Assembly (NCBI GenBank): GCA_958299035.1
Contig: CATQJL010000223.1
Location: 70,167,006 to 70,231,005, forward strand
From: Cylicocyclus nassatus
Lineage: Eukaryota > Nematoda > Chromadorea > Rhabditida > Strongylidae
Reading direction: 5' to 3'
DNA length: 64,000 nt
Shown here: one piece after another, positions 1 through 11,133 of the stretch
Numbering within the stretch: position 1 is the stretch's first letter
Layout: each line of letters begins with the position of its first letter
Notes under the pieces: model-generated
What the model was told of the DNA's origin: nothing
Databases searched by the model: none
The model's input: only the letters and a program-made list of their open reading frames with translations
Program-made: the position numbers and the translations under genes

Positions 1-163
1 TGTAACGTTTTTCGCATTATAGAGGGCTATTGAATCACCAGCGTTTCAGCAAATTCTTGTCCTACAGTATTGGCAGATTTGCTAACTCATTAATAATGTC
101 ATGGTCAACTCAAAATCACAGTAAGCTCAATCTTCCTAAGCTTGTTGTTTCAGTGGAAAAAAA

Positions 164-890
164 TGGGTACTTTTCCGTTATCCGGACCCATTTTTTCAAA
201 AGGCTCTCATATTATACTTTCTTTAGTCTAAGAACAATTTTTCATAGATTCTACGAAGACTGCCTCCTTGCCACGTGTCACGAAAAAATTGACAGGTTTT
301 GGTTCATTTTGACATAATTTTTTCGAAATCATTTTCGGTGAGGCAAAAGAGAATTTGCGATCATTTTGAAGCTGTTTAACTGTTTTATATGAGCATAAAA
401 CTATCACAAATTTATTCTAGCACATCTTGCTTGCTTTCAACAGTGATTCAAAAATGTATTTCTCTTCAAACCCTTTTCGCTATGCGAATTTAGCTGAAAA
501 GACTTTGAATGATAGCTTGAACATTGATGCCGCTTATTTCTCCTCCTAAATGACGAAATCCTAGTGCACTATTCTAATGTGAGTAAGTCTAATCTGTTCA
601 TCGATGATAGTATGTCGTCATAATTATGACAATGCTCAGAAACTGTTTGGTCGAAATGAGGTCAAAATTACTAAAAAAACAAGCTGAACTTATTTCGCTG
701 GGTAAAGTGACACAAACTCTTGGTAAAACCGGTTAAACATGTAGATGACATGTCAAAATTTTTTGACACGTGGCAGAAGGTTGACACTCCTTTCTGTGAA
801 GTTGGGACGATGTATGGTACAAGGACAGAAGCAGTATCTTTCTTTGAAAAAATGGGTCCGGATAACGGAAAAGTACCAAAAAATGTTTAG
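164..890. repeat. Foldback (inverted-repeat) element, about 0.73 kb
   Basis: Two arms are inverted copies. The left arm (about 164-300) carries a block reading GGGTACTTTTCCGTTATCCG and then a CCACGTGTCA block. The right arm (about 735-890) has the complements of both in reverse order. The roughly 430 bp between the arms has no recognisable coding content. No clear target-site duplication is visible, so the exact ends and superfamily are uncertain. Confidence 0.6.
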
Positions 891-2391
891 ATTGAGAACA
901 GACTGTGCAATGCATTAAGTCATAAGAGGGCTGTTTTGATAACTTACCAGATGAATGTGATTTTGCGTGCTTTCAGCTGCTTTTGTGCATACGAAGTTTG
1001 CCTGACGATATCTGCTTATACATTAATGCACATGCCTTTAGGTCATGTGTAATCAGGAGTGTTTTACCATCCCGGTCATAATGGATATACGGTCTTCAAC
1101 AAATAAGAGCAGATCCTATTCATCAATTCTCTTACGCACTTATAGCCTGCTTCAACACTACAAATGTTTTCATGTGTTTGTTTAACATTAAAATACATAG
1201 ATGAACTTTAGTACAAGTCAATTATTACAACAAATTATGTGGAGGTCCGAAATTTTCCTCACACAAACACACTCTATAACAAACCCTTTTATGATCTAGT
1301 GAGGAAAATTAATACTTTTCATCAATGTAACGATTACAATCAGTCTCAGACTGTTAAAGCCAATACTGTAATCCTCTAGCCCTAATTCTTCCTTATAAGA
1401 GTGAGCTGTGCATAAAGTTGTTTAGCTTGAAATACTCTTTGCTAAACATGCCAAATTCCCAAACTATCTTTTAGCTTGTTATTTCATATGACAAATGGAT
1501 GGGGTACAAAATAATGCAAGCAATAAAGCAGCCGGCTGTTTCTAGCTCTTGCCTATTTCATCATTAAAAAATAAGCATAAAAAGTTTAACAGCATTTTCT
1601 GAAAGCCCGGTGGAAGAAACTCTGACTAGTTCTCATAGGGAAAGGATTTATTGTTAGTCGAAGTGGCTTTACCGTTTGAGATGCATATAGTCTTGAAAGA
1701 CACTAAACCGCTAATTTCAAATCTGTCTTCCCTTGTCTGCGGAACTCCTTTGGGTGGGCAAGTTGTGAGCGATGAGGGGGAAAAACTGTTTAGAATAAAA
1801 TCAGTGGTGACAGTTTCTTAGCAGGCAGGCAGAAAATTCTCTTTTCGCCAAATGGCTTAACAGTTACCAGTGCTCCATTTGGGGTTACGAGACAATTCTA
1901 TAAGCAGTTCCTTTCTAAATTCGCGTTACAAATTTTACTACAAAAACTCTCGTAATTCCTTATCCAGATGCGGTCCGCAGATAGGGAAAGGACGCCTTCA
2001 TGTGACGCCTTCATTTCTGGATATAATGTGGATTAGAAGTAGGCTACAAAATGAGCGCCTATGGTTTAATTTTTAGTAGCAAAATGGAAAGTATTCAAAC
2101 ATTTTTCGAGAGGTCGAGGTCGAAATTTCAAGGCTCTAAAAAAATAAAGCCGTTTTCAGTTTAGATCAGACATATCGACCCCAGACGGTGCCCAGATTGT
2201 TGATAGAAAAATCTCTAAGCATCTGTATCAACATGACACCACTTCAAGAAAATGCGTGGATCTGCATGCGCACATTTGTAACCTATGTAACACCTGATCT
2301 ACATCCAAAAGTGAATGCGTTACGATTATAAATTGGAAAGTTACGAAATTAGTTGCCAAACTTACGTGCCAACCTAATATATATTTAACTG
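891..2391. other. Intergenic stretch with a Tc-like relic
   Basis: No supported gene. About 1630-1765 resembles the arms of the foldback Tc-like element at 18.5 kb: both share the order GTCGAAGTGG, a divergent middle, then CTGTCTTCC and CTGCGG/CTGCAG. It is read as a decayed fragment of that family. A short inverted repeat around TTTTCCTCAC lies at 1250-1315. Nothing else stands out. Confidence 0.4.
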
Positions 2392-3150
2392 TTAGGTGAG
2401 TCCGGAAGTTCGTGGAGTTATTTTGGAACTATCCTCAAGTCATTCAGAATAAAGATAGACAAACATTTCAAAAAGTGTTCTATGCAGAACTTCTTCCTCC
2501 CAGCAGTCATGTTTTTGTTTGGATTTCTTTGATGTTCGCTCAAAAAGTTGTCAGAATCTTAATCCATGGTTTTTACCTACCCTAAATCTGCTATTTATTA
2601 GAATCATTATTCTGATGCTACCAAAATTTGTTTGTTTATCTAAGACCTCGCTGAACATTAGAGTGCAAACAGCTAGAGTGTTCATTCGATGCAGTTTCTT
2701 CCCTTCTTTTTTTGAAGAATGGTTTTTCTCCCTGTGTGTAAAGGCCGTAAGGAAAAAGCTGCCATAAACCTAGTTTTCGATCTGTCCCACGTTGTATCCG
2801 AGAATTTTGAAAATCAATATTTCGAGGCGGTAGAAACTTACTCGTTCGTTAAAATAAATGTTAGTCACAATCGATTTTTGAAAATTCAATTTTGCGAAGA
2901 TTTCGTAGTGTTTGAAACGTTTGTATATTTTAAGACTTCGCAAATACGAAGACTTCTGAAAAACTTGTTTTAAAAAATACTGAAAAGCCAGCTATCGATG
3001 TCAGGAAGTTCGGTTTTTTTGGCATTTTGTTTACACTATCCAACTTTTATAACATCTTTTGATTCCAAAACAAATCCAATTTGTCTGTCGTTATTCTGAA
3101 TGATTTGAGGAAGGGCCTAAAGAAGGGCACGAACTTTCGGATCCACCCAA
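2392..3150. mobile_element. Mariner-like MITE, 759 bp
   Basis: The left end reads TTAGGTGAGTCCGGAAGTTC and the right end, reverse-complemented, reads TTGGGTGGATCCGAAAGTTC, a Tc1/mariner-type terminal inverted repeat. Subterminal sequence is inverted too: a TCATTCAGAATAA block near 2442 recurs inverted near 3095. The right flank is TA; the left flank is TG, perhaps a mutated target duplication. Short open frames inside (2519-2973) resemble no transposase, so this is a non-autonomous element. Confidence 0.7.
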
Positions 3151-4904
3151 TATTTGGAGTTTTAGTGGTATATTTTATTGGCGTTCATTGATCTAAAATA
3201 TAAACAGAATGAGGTCTTCCCAGGCCTACATTTGCAGCAAGAAGGTGGCGGTTATTACGGTGTTTTCAGAGTGATTAACACCGTGCGATACTCGTTTCAT
3301 GATCCCTACAAAAGGAAGCTAGGCTCCCTTACTTTTTGAGCTGTACATTTTCTGGGACGTGTGGTTAGCAGTGTTTTATTGACCTCTATACTTTCAGTCA
3401 AGCACATATCGCTAGATAGGCCACCACTGGTTTGAATCGACGAGATGAATCTTTTAATGTTTCTGGCACATGTTAACGTTTGTTGTGCAGCGATGCAAGT
3501 CAAAGTTAATGGTATTCTTAGCAGCAAACAACGATAGATGCTGGAAAAATTGTTTGAGTACCATATTATACTACAAATCCTAATTTTTTAAAAGCAATTC
3601 CTACAGTTTTCCGTGATACAGTACGTACATACGGATTTAATCAGAATTTGGTCGCATCTTTCTATCCACTGTTTCCAAATGACAAATGTTAATAATGTAT
3701 TGTCACTTTATATGAACATCAGAGAAGTTGATTCTGCTTACCTGTATTATGTTTTAGGTAACTGATGGCTTAGGAAAGACTACTTTATTTTGATTTATTA
3801 ATTCACGTTTTTCGCTCCCAAAGTTTTCAATGCGCTCATAAAGTTTAGGAGCATGATTGTTGTAGGAATCAAAAACGAGGTTAGCATTTCAATTTGCAAG
3901 CACGGTCCGTTTAAATGAGAATAGTGCTCAACTTAATCGACTTTGTTCACGTAGACATTTATTCCAGTCTAAGTTGAGGTTTTAATTCCAACTCATTTGT
4001 TACTATCTAATTTATATCTCCCCAGCATTAAATTTAGTAATCCATCGCTTTTTAGCTTGGTGACCCTAAAAAAAACGAAAATGGCGGTTTTTCACTCTCT
4101 ATATGGCCGGATTCATTGAGGTAAATTTAGGAATACCACCAAAAACGTGATTGCCTTCAATGATTAGTTGTTGTATTATTCTTGCTGGAAATATCAATAT
4201 AGATAAATTGCTTGAAAATTTTATTTTGTCGATAATGGAATAGTCAGTTTTACATAATTTGCGAAGGTCCTGCGTTTTTGATGAGTCATCATTGACTGCA
4301 GTGGAACACACAAAATTCATTCAGCTTTCAGGATATCGAGACGGCTTCTTTCGAAAGCGTTACAGCGATCGAAGCAGGTCAGCAAACCTACTTTTCTGAG
4401 GTAGTAGTATACGTTGAGATTGTATATAAGATCCAAGCAGTCTCTGTAGCACTGCAAAGTAAAACTTTAAAATTACATCACATAATAATTTGACCCCTCT
4501 GACCTCATACCAACTGAACTTGCGAGGGCCGCTGATCTTTTGATCAGCATGCACGGATATAAAGAGCATAAATGGTAGCAGCGTGTACAAGAGCATTGTC
4601 GCACAACTAGTGTATACTCTGAAGAGACGGTATCAAGATTAACCAATATGGCTACAAATAAGTGTTTCTTTCTGTAGTTAGAAATCGGCCAAACTTTGAA
4701 AATCTATTTTAGAAGTCTTGTTCCATCATTATGAGGTTGAGAATTTCCAAATTTTCTTTTTGACAAAAAAATCGACTGAAGCTTAGCATAATCAAGATAG
4801 TACCTTCGCGGTAATAAAAATAAGAAATCGTTTACGAATCGAAGAATCCGATCGTTTTCCAATCTTTTTCCTCTCTCGGATTTTCCACTATCCATCGATG
4901 AAAA
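3151..4904. other. Intergenic, no gene recognised
   Basis: Open frames here are short (at most 78 codons), on either strand, and resemble nothing I know. I see no RNA gene or obvious repeat in this stretch. Confidence 0.5.
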
Positions 4905-5490
4905 TTAGTCCAAAACGTCTCAGAGCGAGGTTCAACATATGTTTAGAGGGAACGAATTGCCAATTGTTCTTCATTACTGAAGGAATAGTAGGAACTTCGA
5001 GAAGGATTTTACGTCATTTAAATCAATGTTTTGCTTTAAAAAACAAATAAACCAGAAAGTCTTATACTGGGCTAATCGAATTCGATTTTTTTAATATGAA
5101 ATTCGCACTTCACCGTATTGCTTCTTTCATAAGTTATTTCATATTTAGGGTAACAGCTGTCAAAAATGTGATTATACCATTAAAAAAGCTTGAAAAACTG
5201 GTAAAAAGTTGTGCAGTGGAATCAGCACGTCTAAAGAACTTGTTACACAATTTTCCAACTTTCTGAACTGTCTTCATCAAAAGGCCTATTCTAAACTGGC
5301 TATGTGTACTGTAAGTTCATACCGTAATCCTACAATAATAAAAAGCGATTGGTGATTCGCACCATACTGGGAATCTAAGTTGAACATCGCTCTACGGATT
5401 GGTATCTCAAGCTTGACAAAAGACATGAGAGGAAGATAGTTATTAGCGATCAAACAATGTGCTTATCTTTTGGACAACCTGTATCAGATC
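4905..5490. repeat. Decayed Tc-like element (CAGGGTGTCCC family)
   Basis: The segment shares ordered blocks with the Tc-like elements at 17953 and 32689: GAGCGAGGTTCAAC near 4924, CGTAATCCTACA near 5323, GCGATTGGTGATTCGC near 5345, and a terminal-like GGACAACCTGTA at 5473-5484, a degenerate version of the GGGACACCCTGTA terminus. No open frame of note. The boundaries are approximate because both ends have decayed. Confidence 0.4.
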
Positions 5491-6594
5491 ACTTTTTTTT
5501 TACCCTCCGTTTAATGCCATTTTTAAAAGGGTCCGCGGAGGAAGACTTTGCAGCCACAGCGTTCGTCGTTTCGCGTACTTGAGTTGTGTGTAAACCCACA
5601 TTTCCAATTTTGGACTAACCATAAATATCCCATGTATTTGGTGTTGCAATCATAGACCAACTTGTCTGATAATTCATGTTTTGTTTAAAGTGCCTTCAGA
5701 TTTCTAACATTGACGCCAAAAAGACGTCAAAAAGGCCCATTTTTGTGCTCGCACTACAAATTTTTGAAACTTTTTAGCATTTATGAGTAATCAGCGGGAA
5801 CTACAGCACAGCATTCTATATCATACGAGTCGCAGATTTTTCGTGCTGTTTCTTGAGGGTTCGTACTCATTTGAGACGCAGGTAAGGTAGTTGCCAAAAA
5901 AGAATCCTTCGCCTTCTCGAATTTCTTAGTTTGTAATCGATCTTTTATTTTTATGAATCGGTAAAATAGTGATAGCAGTTTGGTAAAGCAGACGTGGAGC
6001 TTTCAAACGCTTATAAGTTATGTTCTACAAAATACTTGGAGAAAAATAACACAAAAAATCAGGACAAACTTATTACACAACCTTATATATGCCCCATACT
6101 TAGAGACAGAGATTCAGTTTGACCAAATAAATGGCAACGAGAAGGTTCGCAGTCATTTGCTAACTATTTCACCGCCATGTTTTGCTAAATGTCATACATA
6201 GAATGATAACTTGAAAGAGATGATGCAATATTACACGTATGTAAACTAGCACAAGGGTGTCACAGTATCGAGCTTGGCTGCGAGTTGAATGACTTACAAG
6301 AATGGACGCCGCTTCTCTGCGATAACTTACAAAGGAAAGTGCTCCTTTTGTACTTTTATTACGGGCAGTTTAAAGATCTATTTGCTCATACAACCCACAG
6401 TTTGTTCTGTAGCGCATATGTCTTGTGTCCTTGTCCTTTTTATGTCAGATATTGTTTTGCGTTATAATCTATTCTTACACAGAATCACTAGCGATCTGCG
6501 TACAGCTCTCTGTGGGGGTCTTTCTCAATGTTCGTTACCACAGCTGAGATGGCTTTAGTATCACCAGGGTCAAGCAAGAGGTACAGACAAGCGC

Positions 6595-6705
6595 CGGATG
6601 CCCCCCCCCCGCCTTTCTGTCTCCCCCCTATCTTCTGTCTCAATACCCCCACTCCATCTTCTGTCTCATTACCTCCACCCCCACACCAGCATTATCAATT
6701 GCCTA
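6595..6705. repeat. C-rich low-complexity tract
   Basis: An imperfect array of CTTCTGTCTC-type units separated by runs of C, starting with a homopolymer of ten or more C. The open frame across it is a by-product of composition. Confidence 0.7.
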
Positions 6706-8010
6706 CTGCAGGCATCACATAAAGGCTCTACCATACATAATTAGGCACATATTCGTAATTATCATGCCAAATAACCACTATAGGCCAAGTTTTGGCAAAT
6801 TCTGAAAGTTCCCGATATTGGACCACTTAAGTGAAGTAATTATTTTCAGAACTAACTGACTATGTTAACAATATTTCGAAATATTAGGTGGGTCCGAAAG
6901 TTTTGTCGGTTTTTTTAATCCATCGGCAAACAGGCTAGAATGAAGATAAACAAACGCTCTAAAGTGTATTCGATGCAGAATTTCTTCCTCTTTTCAGCTG
7001 CTAAATTGCCATTGTGTTTCGTTGCGAGAGTGACGAATTTGCTGCAAATTACAACCACTCGTTTTTATTATGTCCAACTATCTCTAATTTTCAAAATTTT
7101 TGTATGAGACTTTCGGAGAAGCCCTAATAACCAGCGGATAGGACAAACCTTTTGCTAACAAAAGCAATTTTTTATAGCCCTACGGCTTGTCTTTCAGAGT
7201 TTCTACAATTTATTTTTTGAAGTGACCAAATTTTACACTCAGCCTATTTTAACCTCGTAGAACATGAAATGTTAAACACTTCAGTCACCATTCGATGCAA
7301 CTTTTTCTTCTCCTTTTAACACTTGTCTTTTTTGCTGAGACAGGCAAAATCCGTGGGAAAAATCGCAGTAATTCTCAATTTCGAGAGTGCGCACTGACGT
7401 AACCTATGTTAATCTTCATAATTTGAAGCGAAAATCGCTCATTTACTTTGAAATGGTAGCGGTAGTAATAATCATATGTTGAAACCTCAGTTTTCTATAG
7501 GTTTGCAGTGTTTGGTGCAATAACAGGTCATGCTATTTTGCCAAAACACAAGACTTTTAGAAAATTATTTAGCAAAAATCTGAAAAAGCAGGTGGAAAAA
7601 AGAAAAAAATTGCATAAGTTGGCAAAAGGTTTGCCCTATCTGCTGGTTATTAGGGCTCCTCCGAAGGTCTCATACAAAAATTATGAAAATTAGCGAAAGT
7701 CTCTCTCTCTCAGAAATCTCTGGTTCATTCCATGTGGCGTCCGTTTGAAAAAAGCGAAATTACTTTCGGAATCTTATATATAAAGCTGAATGTCTGTTTG
7801 TATGTCTGTCTGTATGTCTGTCTGTCTGCTCAGATAACCGCCGGGGGCAGGCGGCCATGCGAATTTTGAGCAAGCGCGCACAAGAAAAATATTTCGTTGA
7901 TTTTTTGCGGCCCGCTTGCAGAAATTTGGAAGAAACTTGGCGAAATTAAAGACAAATGCTTGAGGAACAATCGCGGTTTCTTTATGGATTAGCTGTGGCG
8001 CAGTGGCCGC

Positions 8011-8136
8011 ATTCTCGCGGAAAGTCCGCGAGAATATGCAAAAATTTCGGGGGCCGCACGGTCCTTTGTGGAGGACCGCGCAACCCCCAGGTACTTTCCG
8101 CTGAGAGAAAGTACCTCAAACTTGAGTAATTAAACC
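8011..8136 (-). ncRNA. SL1-like spliced-leader RNA gene or pseudogene
   Basis: On the minus strand the RNA starts at 8136 with a 22-nt leader (8136-8115) identical to nematode SL1 except C to T at leader position 12. It is followed directly by a GT splice donor. Then come a perfect 9-bp hairpin holding the donor (GGTACTTTC with GAAAGTACC, 8116-8090), and a long GC-rich hairpin (GGGGG...CCCCC, about 8088-8049). An Sm-like site AAATTTTTG (about 8047-8039) and a perfect 10-bp hairpin ATTCTCGCGG/CCGCGAGAAT (8035-8011) complete it. Leader, donor, hairpin, hairpin, Sm site and hairpin is the architecture of an SL RNA. Nematode SL RNAs donate the leader in trans-splicing. The body differs from the C. 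elegans SL1 RNA as I remember it, and the locus sits inside transposons, so expression is unproven. I did not identify a proximal sequence element upstream. Confidence 0.7.
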
Positions 8137-8314
8137 AACGGTGACACCTCTGCCACACATAGTCTTACCTGCGCTCGACGTACGCCCGAAAATGCCTAAA
8201 AAGAGTCCGAGCGCTTGCTGAAAGTTTGGCCAGCGCTCGCTGAAAGAAATTATTTGCCGAGCGCTTGCAAAAAATGCTGTATTGCTGCCTGCTGGCAGAA
8301 TATGCGACCGTAAA

Positions 8315-8635
8315 CTCAGACAATCGCCGGGGGCAGGCGGGCACCGGAAAAATAGATTGCTGATCTCTCGCACCCCGCTCGCGGATTTTTTGCAAAGCAA
8401 TCAGGACTTTTCGGAAGACCGCTTGCTGAATTCTCGATTCCTCAGAGATTCAGCAATATATCTGCAAAAGATAAGAGCGAAAAAAAATTCAACAGGCGGT
8501 CTCTCAAACATCCGCTGACTCAGCAAGCGGTCTTCCGAAAAGTCCTGATTGCTTTGCAAAAAATCCGCGAGCGGGGTACAAAAAAGTCAGCAATCTATTT
8601 TTCCGGTGCCCGCCTGCCCCCGGCGATTGTCTGAG
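8315..8635. mobile_element. CTCAG-family MITE, 321 bp, long-arm foldback
   Basis: The ends are CTCAGACAATCGCCGG and its inverted copy, with arms of about 118 bp nearly identical in reverse complement. It is nearly identical to the 317-bp copy at 51295-51611, which implies recent movement or duplication. There is no coding capacity. Flanks do not show an obvious target duplication. Confidence 0.75.
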
Positions 8636-8839
8636 AAGGAAGTGCCGCCCGCTGAAGGTTTGGCCATGCCCCAAAATTCTGCTGACCGTCTGCAGAAAAG
8701 CGCGAGTTTGCGGACCGCCTGCCCCCGGCGATTATCTGAGTGTCTGTGTGTACGTATGTTCCGAATAGAAAATTCCATTTCTGAACCGATCCGGACCAAA
8801 CTTGGCACACATACACTTCGGGTCCCGTTGGGTGTCATA

Positions 8840-9090
8840 GGCTACTTTACGTCATCGATCGACATCGATTTTATCGATTTTTATCGATATTTTTGCGGAG
8901 TTCACCTACGGGGCTGGGAGTTGGCACAGGGGGGTAATCGAGCATGGGGATTTTGAATACAATATTAGTTTTCATTTATCGATTACTTTTATCGATTTTA
9001 TCGATTTTTTTGCAAAGTTTGAGCTACGGGGCTGAGAGTTTGCACAGTGGGGTAATCGAGCATGCTGATTACGAGTTCGATATTAGTTTG
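8840..9090. repeat. Two diverged copies of a TATCGAT-rich module inside the Helitron
   Basis: Two successive copies (about 8860-8950 and 8975-9070) share the order TTTATCGAT, TTTTTGC, GAG, CTACGGGGCTG, GAG, GGTAATCGAGCATG. A third partial copy (TTTTTGCCAAGTTTGAGCTA, then CGGGGCTGGG) lies near 10937. Such modules recur in Helitron bodies; their role is unknown. Confidence 0.5.
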
Positions 9091-9930
9091 GCGCTATTCG
9101 GCTATCCAGGCACCAAAATTTTTTGTGGTAGAGCTTGCTCAAACTTCGTGTATAAGGGTTATCTTGAGTGCCGGGCCTACTTTGAGCGATTTCAATCGCG
9201 ACGCGATTTGGCAATATTCCAGGTGTCCATAACTCTTTGTAAGCACATTATAAATGCACAGAAGACAGGGCATTTCATCAGCTTACGTAAGTTATACACA
9301 GTATGCATGTGCAGTTTGCTAAGTTGAATCCGAAGACTTCTGGCGAATTGCCAAATCGCATCGGGACTGAAATCGCGTGAAGTATGCCCGGCACTTTACA
9401 TGTTGATTACAGATATCACACTTTCTCCGCAGAACGTCTTCCCGTGTGGTTATGATAGGTGTACGGTAGGAAGTCAAAATTATGAATTCGGCTGGAGTTC
9501 GGTCCATATGGCTTATTCGACATGCTAATTACAAATATCATCTCCCTCTGCATATTGGGACCTTTTCATAGAGTTGTGGTGGTTATATGGCATGAAGTCG
9601 AAAACATAGATTTGCTTTAGACTTTCCAGGGTGGTCATTTAGCGCGCTGAACATGAATATCATGCTGATTTCGCAGGATAGTGCATTTTCTTTCGTTACA
9701 GTGGGTGTAGATGGGTCGAAGTTCCAGATTTGCTCAAAACCTTACCTGTAACGGTTCACAAGATATCGCTTATGAATATGATGCTTGCTCGCTGTCATAA
9801 CGCAATAGTGAAGTTATGGTGAGTTGCAGGGTTTCAATGGACATTTTTTCGCTTTCGGGCCAATTTAGATCCCAGATATTCAAGAGACGGGGAAACGGTC
9901 GTTTTGCATGGCGATCTTCAGTGCCATCCT

Positions 9931-10376
9931 GATAACTTGTCCCAACGCGTAACGCACGCGGCAAATCTCCCTCCCCTGTTTTTGCTTAGGCAAGCCGCCA
10001 AAGGGTGTATCGCGCGCAGCAGTGGTCCTATAAGGAAACTGATAACCTGTCCCAATGTGTAACGCACGCGGCAAATCTTCCCTCCCCTGTTTTTGCTCAG
10101 GCAAGCCGCCAAAGGGTGTATCGCGCGCAGCAGTGGTCCTATAAGGAAACTGATAACCTGTCCCAATGTGTAACGCAAATCGCGGCAAATCTCCCTCCCT
10201 TGTTTTTGCTCAGGCAAGCCGCCAAAGGGTGTATCGCGCGCAGCAGTGGTCCTATAAGGAAACTGATAACCTGTGCCAATGTGTAACGCACGCAGCAAAT
10301 CTTCCTCCCCCTGTTTTTGCTAAAGCAGAAGCCGCCGAAGGGTGTCTCGCGCGCGGCAGTGGTCCTATAAGGGAAA
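9931..10376. repeat. Tandem array, four units of about 111 bp
   Basis: Units begin at 9931, 10041, 10152 and 10265 with GATAACYTGT. Each contains TTTTTGCTNAGGCAAGCCGC and ends near GGTCCTATAAGG. Unit lengths are 110, 111, 113 and about 111, so they do not hold one reading frame. The repetitive open frames on both strands are therefore by-products. The array lies in the 3' half of the Helitron. Confidence 0.85.
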
Positions 10377-11133
10377 GCACTACGGTCGTGGGAAACTTTT
10401 ATACCACACGAATTGCCTTTGTCGTGGGGATTGAGCACGATAATCTTGAAACAGCACTTTAGGTAATTTTCTGCCAAGGTTTCAGGCAGGCTCATGTTTT
10501 TACCCGCTGCCATGTACCTACCGTAACTCTGCGAAAAGGTTTGACGCGACGAGAGTGTTTTAGACGTGGTCAGAAGATCGAATCTCTCTAGACCGAGTTT
10601 CAACCAAAACTGAGATTTCGCCCCTCGCAGTATATTTACCATAACTCAGTGAAATCGCCTCAAAATGCCGAAGGAAAATGATAATCGTAATCAGCATGTC
10701 AATTAGCCCCCCTCAAAGTTTCAGCGAAATTCATGATTTTTGCTTCTTATGTGTACCCAACGTTAACCCAGAAAATGGCGCTATATCGCGCGAAATGACT
10801 ACGATATTCGTTATCAGCTTTAATAATCCCCATATACCGACTTTGAGCAGGATCTATTACAAAAACATTTTGGGGCCGGATAGCCGAATAGCGTCATCAG
10901 TTTTCAAAATTATCCTTACTTTCACCGGTTTTATTGCTTTTTTTGCCAAGTTTGAGCTACGGGGCTGGGGGTTGTTGAAGGAGTAGGTGGGCATGCTAAT
11001 TACTAACACAGCGGGAATAGGGAATTGCATGTAGAAGTGGGCACAATGAAAGGTTCTATAGGGATAGGGATAAGACCTTAATCATAGAATTGACAGGGCC
11101 GGGCGGAGCCGGGTAAGCCAGCTAGTGACCTAA

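Larger units (their letters stand above)
7829..8740. mobile_element. TIR element of the CTCAG family nested in the Helitron
   Basis: The left end is CTCAGATAACCGCCGGGGGC and the right end, reverse-complemented, is CTCAGATAATCGCCGGGGGC, giving an inverted repeat of about 28 bp with two mismatches. Inside are the SL1-like RNA locus (8011-8136), repeats of a GAGCGCTTGC motif at 8208-8275, and a complete second CTCAG element at 8315-8635. It is unclear whether this is one element or two solo ends that happen to flank the cargo. Confidence 0.55.
7772..11125 (+). mobile_element. Non-autonomous Helitron, 3354 bp
   Basis: The 5' end is TCTTATATATAAAGCTGAAT followed by a GTCT-rich tract, typical of animal Helitron starts. 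The 3' end has a GC-rich subterminal hairpin (GCCGGGCGGAGCCGGG) 9 nt before a terminal CTAG. Insertion is between A (7771) and T (11126), the canonical Helitron target. Inside lie a TIR element with an SL1-like RNA, TATCGAT-rich repeats, repeated CATGCTGATTAC-type motifs and a 111-bp tandem array. No Rep/helicase frame is present, so it would need an autonomous partner. The target falls inside a mariner-type inverted repeat, which confirms both boundaries independently. Confidence 0.85.
6884..11133. mobile_element. Mariner-like MITE split by a Helitron (parts 6884-7771 and 11126-11133)
   Basis: The left end reads TTAGGTGGGTCCGAAAGTTT after a TA at 6882-6883. The right terminal repeat is found only when the Helitron (7772-11125) is removed. 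The joined sequence, reverse-complemented, then reads TTAGGTCATTCCGAAAGTAA and is followed by TA (11134-11135). The restored element would be 896 bp, close to the related 916-bp element at 44016. Both have the same composite order: an arm of about 245 bp, a middle segment (7129-7640) and an inverted arm. No transposase frame is present. Confidence 0.8.

Noticed and set aside
6289..6722. Overlapping frames at 6.3-6.7 kb as a gene
   Set aside because: They end in a C-rich low-complexity tract, have no splice or poly(A) support and no recognisable domain.
9880..10642. Repetitive open frames on both strands near 10 kb
   Set aside because: They follow the 111-bp tandem array, whose unit lengths do not keep frame.
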